Below are positions 21,688 through 32,370 of a stretch of 64,000 bases of DNA, one piece after another; the stretch's first letter is position 1, and each line of letters opens with the position of its first letter. The notes below the pieces were generated by a model that made no database searches, was not told where the DNA came from, and was given only the letters and a program-made list of their open reading frames with translations. The DNA is from Oscheius sp. JU75 (lineage: Eukaryota; Nematoda; Chromadorea; Rhabditida; Rhabditidae). The stretch is from assembly GCA_037178855.1 (NCBI GenBank), contig JASJZC010000003.1:1612001-1676000 (forward strand), written 5' to 3'. The translations under genes were made by a program, and so were the position numbers.

Positions 21688-21797
21688 AGTAATTGGATGT
21701 TTAACTCATTGGGGATGTCCATCATGAGGTGGATTTTAAAGGGATAGTTCTTGAAGTCAATATTCTCAAAATTTCTATCGTCGTAGACCATAGAAAG
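21688..21797 (-). repeat. right arm of the 110-bp inverted repeat
   Basis: Minus-strand reading repeats MVYDDRNFENIDFKNYPFK and DIPNELNIQLL with very few changes. It sits just outside the duplicated block that ends near 21650. Confidence 0.85.
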
Positions 21798-21818
21798 GAA
21801 AAAAACTTCGAAAACATT

Positions 21819-21880
21819 CCAAGCTTGTTTATTAGGAAAAAACTGAAGACTTAAAGGCTTGAAAAGGAACTCTATCTCTG
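21819..21880. repeat. left arm of a 62-bp inverted repeat (partner 22513-22580)
   Basis: aagcttgtttattaggaaaa through aactctatctc faces its reverse complement at 22513-22580 (gagatagagtgcctttccaa to ttttcctaataaacaagctt). The interior (21880-22513) has no recognisable gene. Confidence 0.8.
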
Positions 21881-22589
21881 TCATGCTACTCTTGCAGTGT
21901 ATGATCAACGTCGCTTTCAATTCACTTACTATGATAGCGACAATTAGATCAAACGGTGTGAAGCGAATAATTTTTTTACTTGGTCAGAATGGTTTTTTTA
22001 CTTGGTTAGGGTTCGACAGCCAGGTCTGCTGCAGAAGATCCTCAAGTAGAGCGCGGTAGAGGCCATTGGCAGGGTTCAAATTGCGAGCGAGGCATTCTCT
22101 GAAGACAAACTTGAGTTTTTCTACAGTTATCATTGATTATCATTGAATAATCTCATTGTTCAAAGTAAACGATTCGATTTAGTCCTAAAGTTTTCAGTCC
22201 ACAAGTCCCTTTTAATATGTATTCCTGGTCATTTAAAAGATGTACTTGGTGTAGGAAGAGCCAGTTGATATCTTGACTGTCTCCTCTCGGTTCCATTGTC
22301 TGCCCCAAATGGCGAAACGATCAAGCTGGTGCTTGGAGACCATCTAAATACTCTAACTGTAAAAAACGTGTAAATGAGAATGCTTGACAAATCAAAATGT
22401 TTTCTTCTTTGATCTGAAAGAACAGATAAAAAGATGTACAGAAATGGAGAACAAACCTTCCGACTTGACCGTATATAGTTCGTCTGGGAAGGCGAAAAGG
22501 TATGGATGTATACCTTACGGAGATAGAGTGCCTTTCCAAGCCTTTAAGTCTTCAGTTTTTTCCTAATAAACAAGCTTGAAATGGTTTTC

Positions 22590-23160
22590 ACTGACCTTTG
22601 TTAACTGTTGGGTGCTTTTCATTCACCTCCGTTACGATTTCAGCTTTGAAAGAGTACAAAAACCTCAAAGAAAACTGAAAAAAAACATGAATAATTAGTT
22701 TTCTTTTGCTGAAAAATTGCTCGTCGCAACGAAAATGGCATTGACGCGCTTTTGCGTACTCTTTCAAATTTTGGCGAGAAATTCAAACGAAAAAGTCAAA
22801 ATTTTCAAAATTATACCACTTAAAACACGACATTCTACAAACACGAATATATATATTCCCCGCATATGCTTGTCTACACGCCAAAAGTATACAGTTGGCA
22901 GAGAGACAGAGAAAGAGAGATACAGTGAGACAGAGAACAAAGAAGCAGAGAGACAGAGAGACAGAGAGGCAGGGAGGCAGAAATACAAAGAGACATAGAG
23001 ATAACCCTTTAATTAATGTTGTTAGGGCAAGCTTGTCTGGGTGTGTCAACTCTATGCACTCGGACAGTGACTGACTGTCTTCAATAAACTACCTGTCCTC
23101 TTCTCTTGCTCATTTGACTCTGCTGCCCCTGTAGAAGAAGATCGTCTCTCGTCCAGCCTT
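22590..23160. other. no gene; contains a GA-rich simple tract
   Basis: 22895-23005 is a (GAGACAGA)n tract (agagacagagaaagagagat style units). The rest has no supported coding exon. Confidence 0.5.
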
Positions 23161-23166
23161 CCGAAG

Positions 23167-23390
23167 ATGTTAGCCGAGAACAAGTGTACGGATAAAAAGG
23201 ACCCTCAGCATAAGGGGAAATTTCTCCGATGGGCCGAATCGATCGTGGCGAGACTGACCAAGGACTGGAAGCCGGCTCTCTGCCAGTCACTCTTCACCGG
23301 TAACGAACTGCTCCAGCTGTGCTACCGCGCCAGGGAAGTCTTCTGAAGTCAAGGGATCATGGTCGAGATGGGTCCGTCGGGTCGTTTGTC
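23167..23390 (+). pseudogene. PP1-like serine/threonine phosphatase, 5' exon fragment
   Basis: ATG 23167 opens MLAENKCTDKKDPQHKGKFL and continues to LFTGNELLQLCYRAREVF. This matches the N-terminal helical part of PP1-type phosphatases, where ENEL.QLCYRAREVF precedes the QPIxLELEAP block. Here a TGA at 23344 follows VF, and SQGIMVEMGPS continues in frame after it, so the stop looks like a mutated Trp or similar codon. The catalytic GDIHGQ exon is not found downstream; a (TCTCTGTC)n tract follows at once. Probably a pseudogene fragment. Confidence 0.45.
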
Positions 23391-23749
23391 TCTGTGTATT
23401 TGCCTCTCTGTATCTTTTTCTCTCTGTCACTCTGCCTCTCTGCTCCTCTGTCATATCGAATTCTGTTGTATGCTGCAATATTTTCGAGGCAGCTCCACTC
23501 CGCCCGTTCTCTCCCTCGGTTGCCTAGATGCCAGGATGACAATCGCTGCCAACCTCTTATGCTGACAACAGATACCAACTCACACTGTCTCTCTGTGTTT
23601 TAAAATTATATAAGTCAGTTGCCAAACCTTCTTCTGACGTCAAATAAACACGTTACACTGATCGAGAGACCAGTCGTTTGGCAGGGCTGGTGTTCTTTAC
23701 CGCCACAAATTCTCCCTTTTCTTTTACGAGAAAGGCCCAATTTAGGAGA

Positions 23750-24368
23750 ATGCTGCTAACGAATGGAGCCTTCAATGGATGCTGTCATTCGCGAACCTCT
23801 CTTATTATTTGGACCTTGAGCAGTATTACCTTTTACGTGGGAATGGGAGTTGTTCACCTGGCTACTCATGACTGGAAGTATTTCCCGAGCTTCAAAAACG
23901 GAGTTACACTGGAATCTTATGTTGTGACGGTGGGTTACGTGAGTCTCTGTCTCTCTGCCTCTTTGTCCCTCTCTCCCTCACTCCCTGTCTCTCAGCTTCT
24001 GTTATCATCTCTTTTCTAGAATTCTATAAACCTCTTTGTTTTCTTCGCAGCCATCTGCAAGAACCATCGTCTCCTATCTGTCAGTGTCTACCTAGTACTT
24101 GGCTCCATTGCCAACATTGTTGTAGCATTCTTCATGTGTGCTCCCTACATGCTCTCAAACGATGTCTGGTACTGTTTGAACAACCTGAGAGGACTGGCCG
24201 TACCCTACTTTCTGGCCTTTGCCAGTAAGTCATCTTGTAAACATAAAACAAGGTCAATTCAGTCCAAATGCACATTCGCAAGCATCTGAGCAGCTGGTTG
24301 AGAAAGATCGAAAGTGACTTTCAGGAACTGAGACGACTGAATGTTGGATACGCAAACTAAATGCGTGA
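23750..24368 (+). CDS. small multi-pass membrane protein (145 residues, unknown)
   Basis: Three exons with matching phases: 23750-23938, 24020-24224 and 24325-24368 (438 nt, 145 codons plus TGA). Predicted membrane spans lie at about residues 17-37 (LIIWTLSSITFYVGMGVV), 63-77, 82-108 (SVYLVLGSIANIVVAFFMC) and 118-130 (LRGLAVPYFLAFA), so a four-TM topology is likely. The first intron is a (TCTCTGTC)n tract starting directly at the donor (gtgagtctctgtctctctgc). It is convergent with the cathepsin gene, with 88 bp between stop codons. No family recognised. The layout resembles the gene at about 29926-30423. Confidence 0.65.
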
Positions 24369-24456
24369 TTTGAAGACGTGCTCTGAGTGACAGTGATACA
24401 AATGTTTATGCTCTACCCAAACCAATATATACAAACAGACTCTCAAGATTACCTTC

Positions 24457-25860
24457 TCAGTAGGTCTTCGGAATACCAGCCACCACACCGCTCTCAATTC
24501 CACATTCATTCGATCCACGAGCAATTCTGAACAGTCCCTTCTCTCCCCAGTCACTGCTCCAAGAGTTGACTAGAAGCCAGTAGGGAAGTCCTTTCTCCTC
24601 TCCCCATCCTATGAGCTTGACAGCGTGACCACCGGCTAGGGAACCTGCTGTGTGCTGAAACAGAATCTGTCTCTCTGTCTATATGTCTCTCTGTATCTAT
24701 GTGTTTCTGTCATTCTGCCACTTTGCCTCCCTCTTTCTCTCTGTCTTTTTGTTAGTCTCTCTGCAACTCACCACATAGACTCCTTCAGAGTAGTGGAAGA
24801 AGTCTTCGTAGACTTCAAAGGCCACTTCTACTGGACCGTAGGTCATCACTTCCTTCTGGATAGCTTCGACACTATTCTCAACTCCGTAGGCACTCAAACC
24901 TGAATAATCTCTGTCTCTCAATACTTCTGTACCTGTCACTGTCTCTCTCTCTCTCTGTCACTCACCAAAATGTTTGTCCGCCTCGTACTCCTTCTTATAG
25001 TCCTTGTTACATGTCTTCTTGCATTGTGGTGTGGGAAACAGTCCATGTTTACAGATGTCTTCTGTACTGTTGTCCAGTGGATGCTTACAAGAGGGGAATG
25101 GGTACGGCAAACAAGAGTCATTTGATCCATAGTCACTGCCAGTGACCAGTCCTTCCTTGACCCAATAGTCCCAGGCTTTGATGGGCCAGCCGCCATTACA
25201 GCCCTCTCCACAGGAAGTACAGCAGGCTAGCACATCGTCTACCGAAATGTTCGGTGTGATCTTCCCTTTGGAAGCAATGCATACTCTGTCGGTTATGGCC
25301 TCAGCTGCTCCGAAAGCCCAACAAGAGCCTGAGGTTCTGTCTCTCAATAGAGTGCTCAGTTGACTTACCACATAGACTCTGGTCCTTGACTTTTCCTATG
25401 CTCTGGCACTCTGACCACCATTCTCTGGAATCGAACTTGTCCGGAATGGTCACGTTCAGGTGTCTGGAAAAGTACGGATGATTTAAAAACTGTCACTGTC
25501 ACTGTCACTCTCTCTACCTCGTAGTACTCAATCTCCTCTTTGTCTCTGCCGGTAGATAGATGTTCTGAACCCCCATGATTCCTGTCCTTGTCGACTGGTT
25601 ATAGGAACTGAATCGGTCATGCTTGACCGCCATCCAATAGGATTGATGACTGTTGACGTAGTCTACCAGCTCATCTTCAGTCATCCTTTCTGTGTTTGAA
25701 TCTATTCTCTTCGAGCGGAGATTGTCTGGAAGTTACCATAACGCGAATTTCAGGTGAACTGACCAAGGATTCCTTTTCTCTGAAGCGCTCTGATAGGCTC
25801 AGTGAATTCAGCTTTTAATAGAAGGGGCACGGAGAGAAAGAGTATGACCTTGGTAGTTAT
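24457..25860 (-). CDS. cathepsin B-like cysteine protease
   Basis: Papain-family (C1A) protease of lysosomal or secreted type. Exons on the minus strand: 25860-25764, 25725-25518, 25463-25369, 25328-24966, 24899-24772 and 24654-24457. Together they make 1089 nt, exactly 363 codons, and all phases close. The first of these exons starts in frame behind an acceptor (cctgcag) with no ATG, so a short upstream exon supplies the start. It encodes a hydrophobic signal-like stretch ([13 protein letters not shown]). A propeptide follows. The catalytic Cys is in [12 protein letters not shown], with GCNGGWP downstream, the catalytic His in [11 protein letters not shown] and Asn in VNSWSSDWG. An occluding-loop-like Cys-rich segment ([10 protein letters not shown]) supports cathepsin B. 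It ends GIPKTY, TGA. Appears intact. Confidence 0.93.
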
Positions 25861-26119
25861 CTGCAGGTGGTGCTTGTTATTTACTCTTTAAACATACCAT
25901 TCAAGAAGTCTCGCTGTGTGTGTCGTCTGTTTTCCTGTTCTTTACCACCTGTTTTTTATACTCATACTAAGCTGCAGCTCTTCAAACAGTCTACTGGTCA
26001 ACAGACTTCCTGTCAACAAATTGAACCCGGAATAGCTTCCGTACTACCCAGACAGGGCTTTAAAACACACTGGCTCTCTGTCTCTTTGTTTCTCTGTCAC
26101 TCCTTATCTCTGTCTCTGC
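25861..26119. other. upstream region of the cathepsin gene
   Basis: Should hold the missing first exon of the cathepsin gene on the minus strand. I could not identify it with confidence. A short TCTCTGTC tract lies at 26070-26125. Confidence 0.35.
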
Positions 26120-26575
26120 TGACCGTTTTGTAGAGCTCTAGCGATTTGTCAGATATGAGAGAGAAGCGTTGGTCCGAGATGCAGAGCTCATACCAAGTTC
26201 CCTTTCGGCTTGATTCCTGGATGAATTTGGATTTTGTTAGATGAAGTTTGCATTCCAGAAGGTACCCAGTAATCTACCGCACAAATTGGATACTGTTCTC
26301 CCCAGTTCATTTGGCAAGCTTGATCAATTCCCACCTTTCAAATATTTTGGCTCAGCCAATGGTTCCTCTTCGTCTCTGACCCAGATTTTCTCGGCCTATG
26401 CCGTACACTCTCCTTTCCCACGCCGACATATCATCCGAGAGGGAGCCCAATCGTCGGTTTAATTACCCAAGTTTGAGGTATTCAAATGCTTCCGACCCTG
26501 CAAATGTAGAGGTTGAAAGAAATTTTGGAACAGCCTTTCCACTGGAAAGGCAACAAGACTTTTTTGCCTCAACAT
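26120..26575 (+). repeat. DIRS-related repeat, upstream part plus core
   Basis: Matches 27925-28370 along its length (ctgaccgttt, gaatttggattttgttagat, cctatgccgtac) and includes the 160-bp core at 26420-26560. Confidence 0.7.
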
Positions 26576-26689
26576 TCATGATCTCATATTGTCCTGATGC
26601 CCAGGAATCGAGAGATACAATAATTATCGCAATATTGTTTCTGGAAAACAAAGCTGTTCCGCGCTTTGAACATCCTGCCTTTACAATTT

Positions 26690-27230
26690 GCTAAAGGTCA
26701 ACTCTAATCTGGGATAAAAAAAAGTTCCTGTAGTCTTTTCTGTCAAGTGCTATATTAGAGTTAACAAGACGAGTTTGAAGTAAACAAAACAGTACCAAAA
26801 AATACTGAGTCGCGCCGCCAGGAACGTAAAACGACTGGTCTTTTAATGAACAGCAGTTTCCAAGCAATTGAAATACAGGGAAAGCAGTTTATGATCGACA
26901 GGAGTTTCGACCTAATTTCTGGGTGAATATGGAATTTGTTAGATGAAATTTGTGTCCCAGAAGAATCTCAGTGATCTACCGCGCAGATAAAAATAATCGT
27001 TCTCTTCAGTTCCAATTCTCTCTTATTCTCTCGCATCTACCTCCCTTTTATTCCTCTCATAATTGATTTTCAGGATTCTTAAATGCTCCCCAATTTGATC
27101 AAACTCTTCGAGCGTTAGAGCCACAACAGTCTGACGAATGGATCCAAATTTGGCAATCGTTCACGGTCTTTGGTGTTACCTTTTCTCTTAGGTGGCCTCT
27201 ATAAGGCCACATTGATAAAATAAAAGGACT
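26690..27230. repeat. repeat fragments: Tc1-relic segment and DIRS-related segment
   Basis: 26690-26840 is a diverged copy of 7465-7610 (tctaatctgggataa, ctgtcaagtgctatattaga, gccaggaacgtaaa). 26905-27030 repeats the tttctgggtgaatatggaat / gttagatgaaatttgtg segment of the DIRS-related repeat. Confidence 0.6.
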
Positions 27231-27264
27231 AGCTATTACTCGACTTTTTGTTTTTATCTACCAG

Positions 27265-27567
27265 ATTGGGGTCTGGGGGATGGTTGTATTCAGAGTAGAC
27301 AGAGAAGCATCTTTGTCTATTACATTGATGATCACACCTGTAAGCATATTCATTGTAATAATGGCTTCTCTTCTTTTAGGGGCAGGAGAGTGCGTAGATT
27401 TTATTGATATCATGGTTTGTGTTACCTACTTTACGTTACTTAACCATCTGTTGAGTCGTGTTTTCATTGGCCCTGCCACAGAATCTTTGGGAGATTTCAC
27501 TATTGTCTACGACAGCGGGTTTAGAATAATTGTGATCCAGTGGAACAAAGGATTAAAGTTCTATTGA
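27265..27567 (+). CDS. hydrophobic ORF, possible last exon of a membrane protein
   Basis: An open frame follows a possible acceptor (ctaccag, near 27263). It includes GMVVFRVDREASLSITLM, a TM-like stretch VSIFIVIMASLLLGAG and a second hydrophobic segment FIDIMVCVTYFTLLNHLL, and ends in TGA at 27565. No upstream partner exon was found in this orientation and I recognise no family. It may be unrelated to transposons, as it lies between repeat blocks. Confidence 0.35.
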   Translation: MGVWGMVVFRVDREASLSITLMITPVSIFIVIMASLLLGAGECVDFIDIMVCVTYFTLLNHLLSRVFIGPATESLGDFTIVYDSGFRIIVIQWNKGLKFY

Positions 27568-27569
27568 GA

Positions 27570-27924
27570 CAGATCTGAACAGGGGTGAGTGACCCTCATC
27601 GTGAAGTGACTCATGGTTTTTTCAGAACAAAAGCAGACTCTTGCTATGCTATGAGATAGACTGCTGCAGTGCTCTCTGATAAAGGACCGGATGTGAAAAG
27701 GAAAAGCGTGGAGAAGCACGGTGCACTAAAGACAAGTTTGCTCTCGGAACCTGCTGAACTTTTCCTGTGAAGCGAAGATTGTAAAAGGTATCCATCTCAC
27801 CGGTCTCTCCTTCTTAAAGATTGAGCCTACTCCACTGACGTGAAAAAAAATGAAAATCTCTCCCCCCGTTTCTAGTTTTCACTGCTGTTCCAAGAGTTTT
27901 TGATATTACGAAAAGATATTTTCC
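27570..27924. other. no gene recognised
   Basis: Spacer between the hydrophobic ORF and a DIRS-related block. Stops in all frames. Confidence 0.4.
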
Positions 27925-29510
27925 TGTCTCTGCTGACCGTTTAGCAGGAGCTCTAGCGTTTCGTCAGACATGAGCGAGAAGTCTAGAGACGGAGACCCAT
28001 ACAAATGCTCCTTTTCGTTCTTATTTCTGGGTGAATATGAAATTTGTTAGATGAAATTTATGTTCCTGAAGGCTCTGAACAGTCTAGAGAACCAATTATA
28101 AACAGTCTCACACCATTTTTCTTGATCAATTCCCGCCTTTCAAATGTTTTGCCGCCCAGCCACTGGTTTCTCTCCGTCTCTGGCCCAAATTTCCTCAGCC
28201 TATGCCGTACTTCCTCCCCTCCCACGCCGCCATATCATCCGAGAGGGAGCCCAATCATCGGTTTAATTACCCAAGTTTGAGGTATTCAAATGTTTCCGAC
28301 CCTGCTATCGTAGAGGTTGAAAGAAATTTTGGAACAGCCTTTCCACTGGAAAGGCAACAAGACTCTTTTCTCATCATTTTGATTCCCAAGTATCGGGAAC
28401 ACATCAAAGCAACAAAAATCGGTTTCTTGATGTAAAATAATGATGCTGCTTTCTGTAGAATGTTCATACTTATTCAAAAATATATTTTTAGCTTAGTTTA
28501 TATCAAGCATGGATTCTTGAGTGATCTTTTTCTTGGTATTGCTGTGCAGAATCGGAACAAGGTTAGAACTGTCACTGTCACCGACTTCTTCAATCCAAAC
28601 CGTAGCTACCTGCTCGTGGACCAGTAAAACTGGCTCGCACTTGCAATTGAAAATGCTCGACTACTACAACCATAATGAGGTTTTTCACAATGAGAGATCA
28701 GATTGGCGGGATGCCATTGGACATATGAAATGGAATTTTGATGAAGAGTCAATACACTGTTGGTTTTCACTGTCACCCTCACTGTGCGGACCCATGTTGA
28801 CAAGCATGACTACAGAAGTTCGGTCCCTAAAACAGGGAATTCAGATTTTCCCCGTTCACTTACCCAGGGTACAGAACGGCAAAGCAGATCGAGCCTCCAG
28901 AATCTCCAGGGAGTCTGAAGAGTGGAGCTTAAATCCTGACTCGCTGGCCCTCGTTTTTGAGCAACTGGGCCAGCCGGACCTCGATCTATTCACCAGTCAT
29001 TTGGATCACAAATTGATTCGTTTCTGCTACTACAGTTTTGAAGTAAAATATTTATTATCACTCCTAATATGGACAAACATGACTCTTCCTACTTATCCCT
29101 TAACTTTCATAGATCTGTTTTCAACTGATGACTTTCAGATCGTCAACGAAGACATCGGAAATCGCAGTAACTCTCCACGATATTTCCTTTGCCTGAGCCC
29201 TTTTTACCCTGCTCAGGGGCAGAGTACATTGTTGTTAGAGTCCAAGTGAGTTGCTTCGCATAGTAAATATCGAAAGTGTCTGTTGTTTCTCATGTCTTTT
29301 CGTGATTGCATTGTCACTAGTATCGTGGTACCAGTAGTAGCTTCTGTATATGTCTCTCTGAATAGTAGACATACCATTAGCTTTCATCCGGTCTCTATCT
29401 TAATCTTGCTGTCTAGTCATATGGGGACTTCTGCGGCTCTAGAGCTGAAGCTTTATGTCAAGCCTTTCTATAGCAGCTACTGTTTCTCTAACACTCTCTG
29501 AAACTACTCA
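27925..29510 (+). mobile_element. DIRS/PAT-like retroelement fragment with RNase H remnant
   Basis: Order: 5' repeat (27925-28225), 160-bp core (28225-28370), linker shared with 16260-16440 and 44280-44480, coding fragment 28560-29060, segment 29060-29240 shared with 45590-45845, and terminal region 29283-29510 (reverse match at 13130-13400). The coding fragment has FPVHLPRVQNGKADRASR and EEWSLNPDSLALVFEQLG, then PDLDLFTSHLDHKLIRF. This is the RNase H end of DIRS/Ngaro-type polymerases, where ADxxSR ... EWxL ... WG.xxxDLFAS is the usual pattern. Stops and missing RT motifs show internal deletion. Confidence 0.7.
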
Positions 29511-29880
29511 TACATTGGTCGGCTCTTTTTCACATTGACCGTTCCAAGCACTATTTGACCGTCCATGAACTTTTCTTACTTTTGACCATCCCCAGACTAA
29601 AGATTCGATGGGACGGTTAAAAGTCATAAGAGGGTCATAGTGAAAAAGAGCCCGCAGGTCTACAGTCGACGTTCCGAGGCTCTCTGTCTCTTTAGAGCAT
29701 TTTTCTTGTTCTTCGCTGAACTGTGACGTTCCAAGCGGCAGTATTAGTCACTACCACCAGATTCAGTACAGCTTTATTTCTTCCCTGAACAAACTCTCTT
29801 GTCCATCTTCCTGGTCGCTGACCTTTCATTTCACTGTTCCTTTTGCCAAAATGTGCTGTTTCTCTTCCAAAAAATGCACT
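29511..29880. other. no gene recognised
   Basis: Spacer between the DIRS-related fragment and a small membrane-protein gene. A short quasi-palindromic pair (ggctctttttcacattgacc near 29521 and ggtcatagtgaaaaagagcc near 29632) flanks about 90 bp. Confidence 0.4.
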
Positions 29881-29925
29881 GCCTGAGTAAGCTAACTACT
29901 TTCCCTTTAACGAAACATGTTTAGA

Positions 29926-30423
29926 ACTGTACTATGATTTGGACAATGATACTGATCTTCTACTATGTTTTGTCAATTTTGGCCGGCTTCTATTATGCTA
30001 ATTGGACTTTTTCTACAGAAGGAGACCAAGTCATCAACTTTTTCGGGGTCGTAACCATTGTTTGCATCAGCATTTGGATATTTCTGACAGCTGCTATGGA
30101 AAAGACTGAATGGCTGCGTCTGAACTGTTTGGGAGTGGTGAGTTTCATTTAATGTTAGATAAACAGGGAACGGAGAAGCAGAGAGACAGAGATACAGAGA
30201 GACGGAGAAACAAGGGCAGTGAGACAGAGATAGGCAAGAATAACCCATGGGTTCCAGCGCTTCTGTGTTTTCATCCTCTCGTTCCTCAGTGTCATTGACG
30301 TTCTCTACTTGACCGGGATTCTAGGCCACTACGAGGTTGAGAACAGTGAGGGGCAGATACTTTTGCTCGTCGGAACAAACTTCTTCTTCGCTGGATGCGA
30401 GTTTAGACAGAGACAGCGTTAAA
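29926..30423 (+). CDS. small multi-pass membrane protein-like gene (unknown)
   Basis: The first segment, after acceptor tgtttag, encodes TM stretches TMILIFYYVLSILAGFYY and INFFGVVTIVCISIWIFLTA and ends at a gtgagt donor at 30139. The intron holds an (AGAGACAG)n tract. The second segment (about 30291-30423) reads VIDVLYLTGILGHYEVEN and ILLLVGTNFFFAGCEF, stop TAA at 30421. The phase across the intron does not close with the obvious acceptor (cctcag), so either another splice site is used or the gene is broken. Overall layout resembles the 145-residue protein at 23750-24368. Confidence 0.45.
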
Positions 30424-30947
30424 TTATGGCAGTTTCAGTAGAACTCGTGATTTTGTCTTTCATCCAGACCTGGAGATGCCAGATCAAGTATTGTGACCAC
30501 GGCCGTATGACCAGCTGCTCTGTCCCACAGCAAAGTATCAACTTTACAAAGAATTCTGCCAAGCTGTAAATAAAACGGCCTCTCTTACTTTTTCGCCCTA
30601 CTTCAACCTATAAGCTGGGTAATCCTGTGTTATTTAGCTAAAAGAGCTGCAGTAATACAAAATAAACAAACGAAATAGTCTTCCGTAAACTTTCAACCAC
30701 AAATAGGCATTTCCGCCGGGGGGATGTCTCCTTCCGGCATCAGATCTCTCCTCTGTATGCATAATAAAGTGATCTTATGTAAGCCATCAGCTAAGTGAAT
30801 ATAAACCATGGGCAAAGTCTTGTATTAGAGTGAACTCAGACAGTCAGTAAGGCAGCTCGTGGCGCTACGGGATAGCGAGAGTCCTCGAAAGTCGTCTTGT
30901 AAAAGCGCGACGTGACAGAAAAGTGTGTAACGCATTTAACAACGAGG
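30424..30947. other. no gene recognised; possible promoter of the next gene
   Basis: No supported exon. AT-rich segments and a few short direct repeats only. Confidence 0.35.
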
Positions 30948-31459
30948 ATGGAACCAAGGAAATCTGTGCCATCAAATACTGTTTTTGAATACGTAAGTCT
31001 TACTCTCAATTCGGTTTAACTGACTAAATTATAGATACACGGTGTCTTTCGCTCCTGGAATAGAAATCTGGAGGTGGACCATCTTCTACGGGACATCAAA
31101 GTGTGCTGTTGGAGAACAAATAGTAAAGAAATCCTCTACTTGAGAAAAGAAACAGTTCATCTTCAACGATATTTTACCAAGACTGTATCTTCACTGATCG
31201 TTGCATACGTTTATGTACTCTTGCGCTGCATTTTAGAAGATTTGAACAAGCATTGCGAATAAGAACGTCTTCCTTTAGTTGGCTAGCTAGTCGTCATTTG
31301 TTTGAGCTTATGAATACTGAGACAACAGGACGGTCCTTTCCCACCCGTACGGGAAAGTGGCTCAGGGTTTTGAAATCTTGTGCCACCGTACGCAACTGTA
31401 GGGTAAAATTGGATTTGACGGTTGTTGTAAGGCACAGAGCCTCTACTGTACAGACCTAA
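30948..31459 (+). CDS. hypothetical protein, 5' exons
   Basis: ATG 30948 opens MEPRKSVPSNTVFEY, and donor gtaagt at 30993 joins in phase to an exon from 31035 (IHGVFRSWNRNLEVDHLLRD, LYLRKETVHLQRYFTKT). A possible 54-nt intron (gtatct to ttttag) precedes another open segment (RFEQALRIRTSSFSWLASRH, RTGKWLRVLKSCATV), but that join does not keep phase. Unrecognised. Confidence 0.4.
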
Positions 31460-31579
31460 CAAAAGTTGCTAAGTGCACGGAAATAGAGGAGCAACAAGAT
31501 AGAACATAGATCAAAAAGAGAAAATGCAACAAGGAGCCATAGAAACGGTGGGCCGCCGAGAAATTCTTTTCACACATTA

Positions 31580-31942
31580 TTTCAGGGAGAAACTGATCGA
31601 CGCCTGATCTGGGAGTACGGACCGGACTATGCTAAACTCCAGAAGAAGAAAGGTGCTTTTTGAGAAGCCAATAGACAAGTGTTCAAAGTTTCCACTCATA
31701 TTTCTGTCGTCACGCTCCGTATTTATCTTCGTCTACTGGTCAAGTGCGTGAATAAGAAGATCGTCTCAAAAAGGCTACTGTCATCGACGATCCAGACCAG
31801 CCTGAAGCCGGCCAAGGAACACGTTTTGGACTATTTGAGGCGGGATTATTCATTAGGTGGTATGCATTTCCGCATAGATTTCAGTCCCACAACTTTTAGG
31901 ACGAATCAAAATCCTGAGCTTGACCTACTAGCGACGAATTAA
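31580..31942 (+). CDS. hypothetical coding-like segment
   Basis: After an acceptor (tttcag, about 31586) the frame reads GETDRRLIWEYGPDYAKLQK to a gtgctt donor. Further on, two overlapping frames are open around 31750-31940. One gives DRLKKATVIDDPDQPEAGQG, the other KRLLSSTIQTSLKPAKEHVL. I cannot choose between them. It could be a later part of the gene beginning at 30948. Confidence 0.3.
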
Positions 31943-31958
31943 CCTAGCCTTTCAGAGA

Positions 31959-32327
31959 ATGGGTACCGATAAAAGGAAAGACGCGACGAAGAAGACGGAA
32001 GATCTTGATAATTTTGTAGGTTTCCCTTTTGTAAATTTCGAATTTTGTAAGGTTTGAAGCCGGAAATACAGCAGCTCAGCACCGCCACATAATGTTATCC
32101 TCTTCACGAAAAATCTAGATGTGTACTGGATTCCACCTACAAAGTTCAAGGAATATGTACAGTTTAACAGTTCGTTGTGTAACTGGAACGCTGTCATTAT
32201 GGGTGGACGGCCGAACGCATTTTTGAATTGTGTGAAAGTTAATTTACAGGGAAGACCGTCGCGAGACCCAACTGTGCTCGGGGACACCCATATCCGCAAT
32301 GCCCCTTTAAAGTTTGTTCTGGTTTGA
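31959..32327 (+). CDS. hypothetical two-exon protein
   Basis: ATG 31959 opens MGTDKRKDATKKTEDLDNF, with a gtaggt donor near 32016. A downstream open segment from about 32060 reads APPHNVILFTKNLDVYWIPP, then FKEYVQFNSSLCNWNAVIMG and LNCVKVNLQGRPSRDPTVLG, stop TGA at 32325. The second exon has protein-like composition (paired Trp and Cys, no low complexity) but matches no family I know. Confidence 0.4.
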
Positions 32328-32370
32328 CATTGTAGTAGGTACTCCCACAGTCAGCGCGACTGAAAAGACG

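Noticed and set aside
22764..23049. Long SLSLCLS-type frames on several strands
   Set aside because: They are translations of the (TCTCTGTC)n tracts; no splice-bounded coding context.
20239..23346. UGA read as tryptophan (TGA at Trp-like positions in the RTE, Tc3, receptor and phosphatase fragments)
   Set aside because: All cases are in degraded elements, and TGG to TGA is a common transition. In NDUFA9, AKAP17A, REEP5 and the cathepsin every Trp I read is TGG, and the cathepsin ends naturally with TGA.
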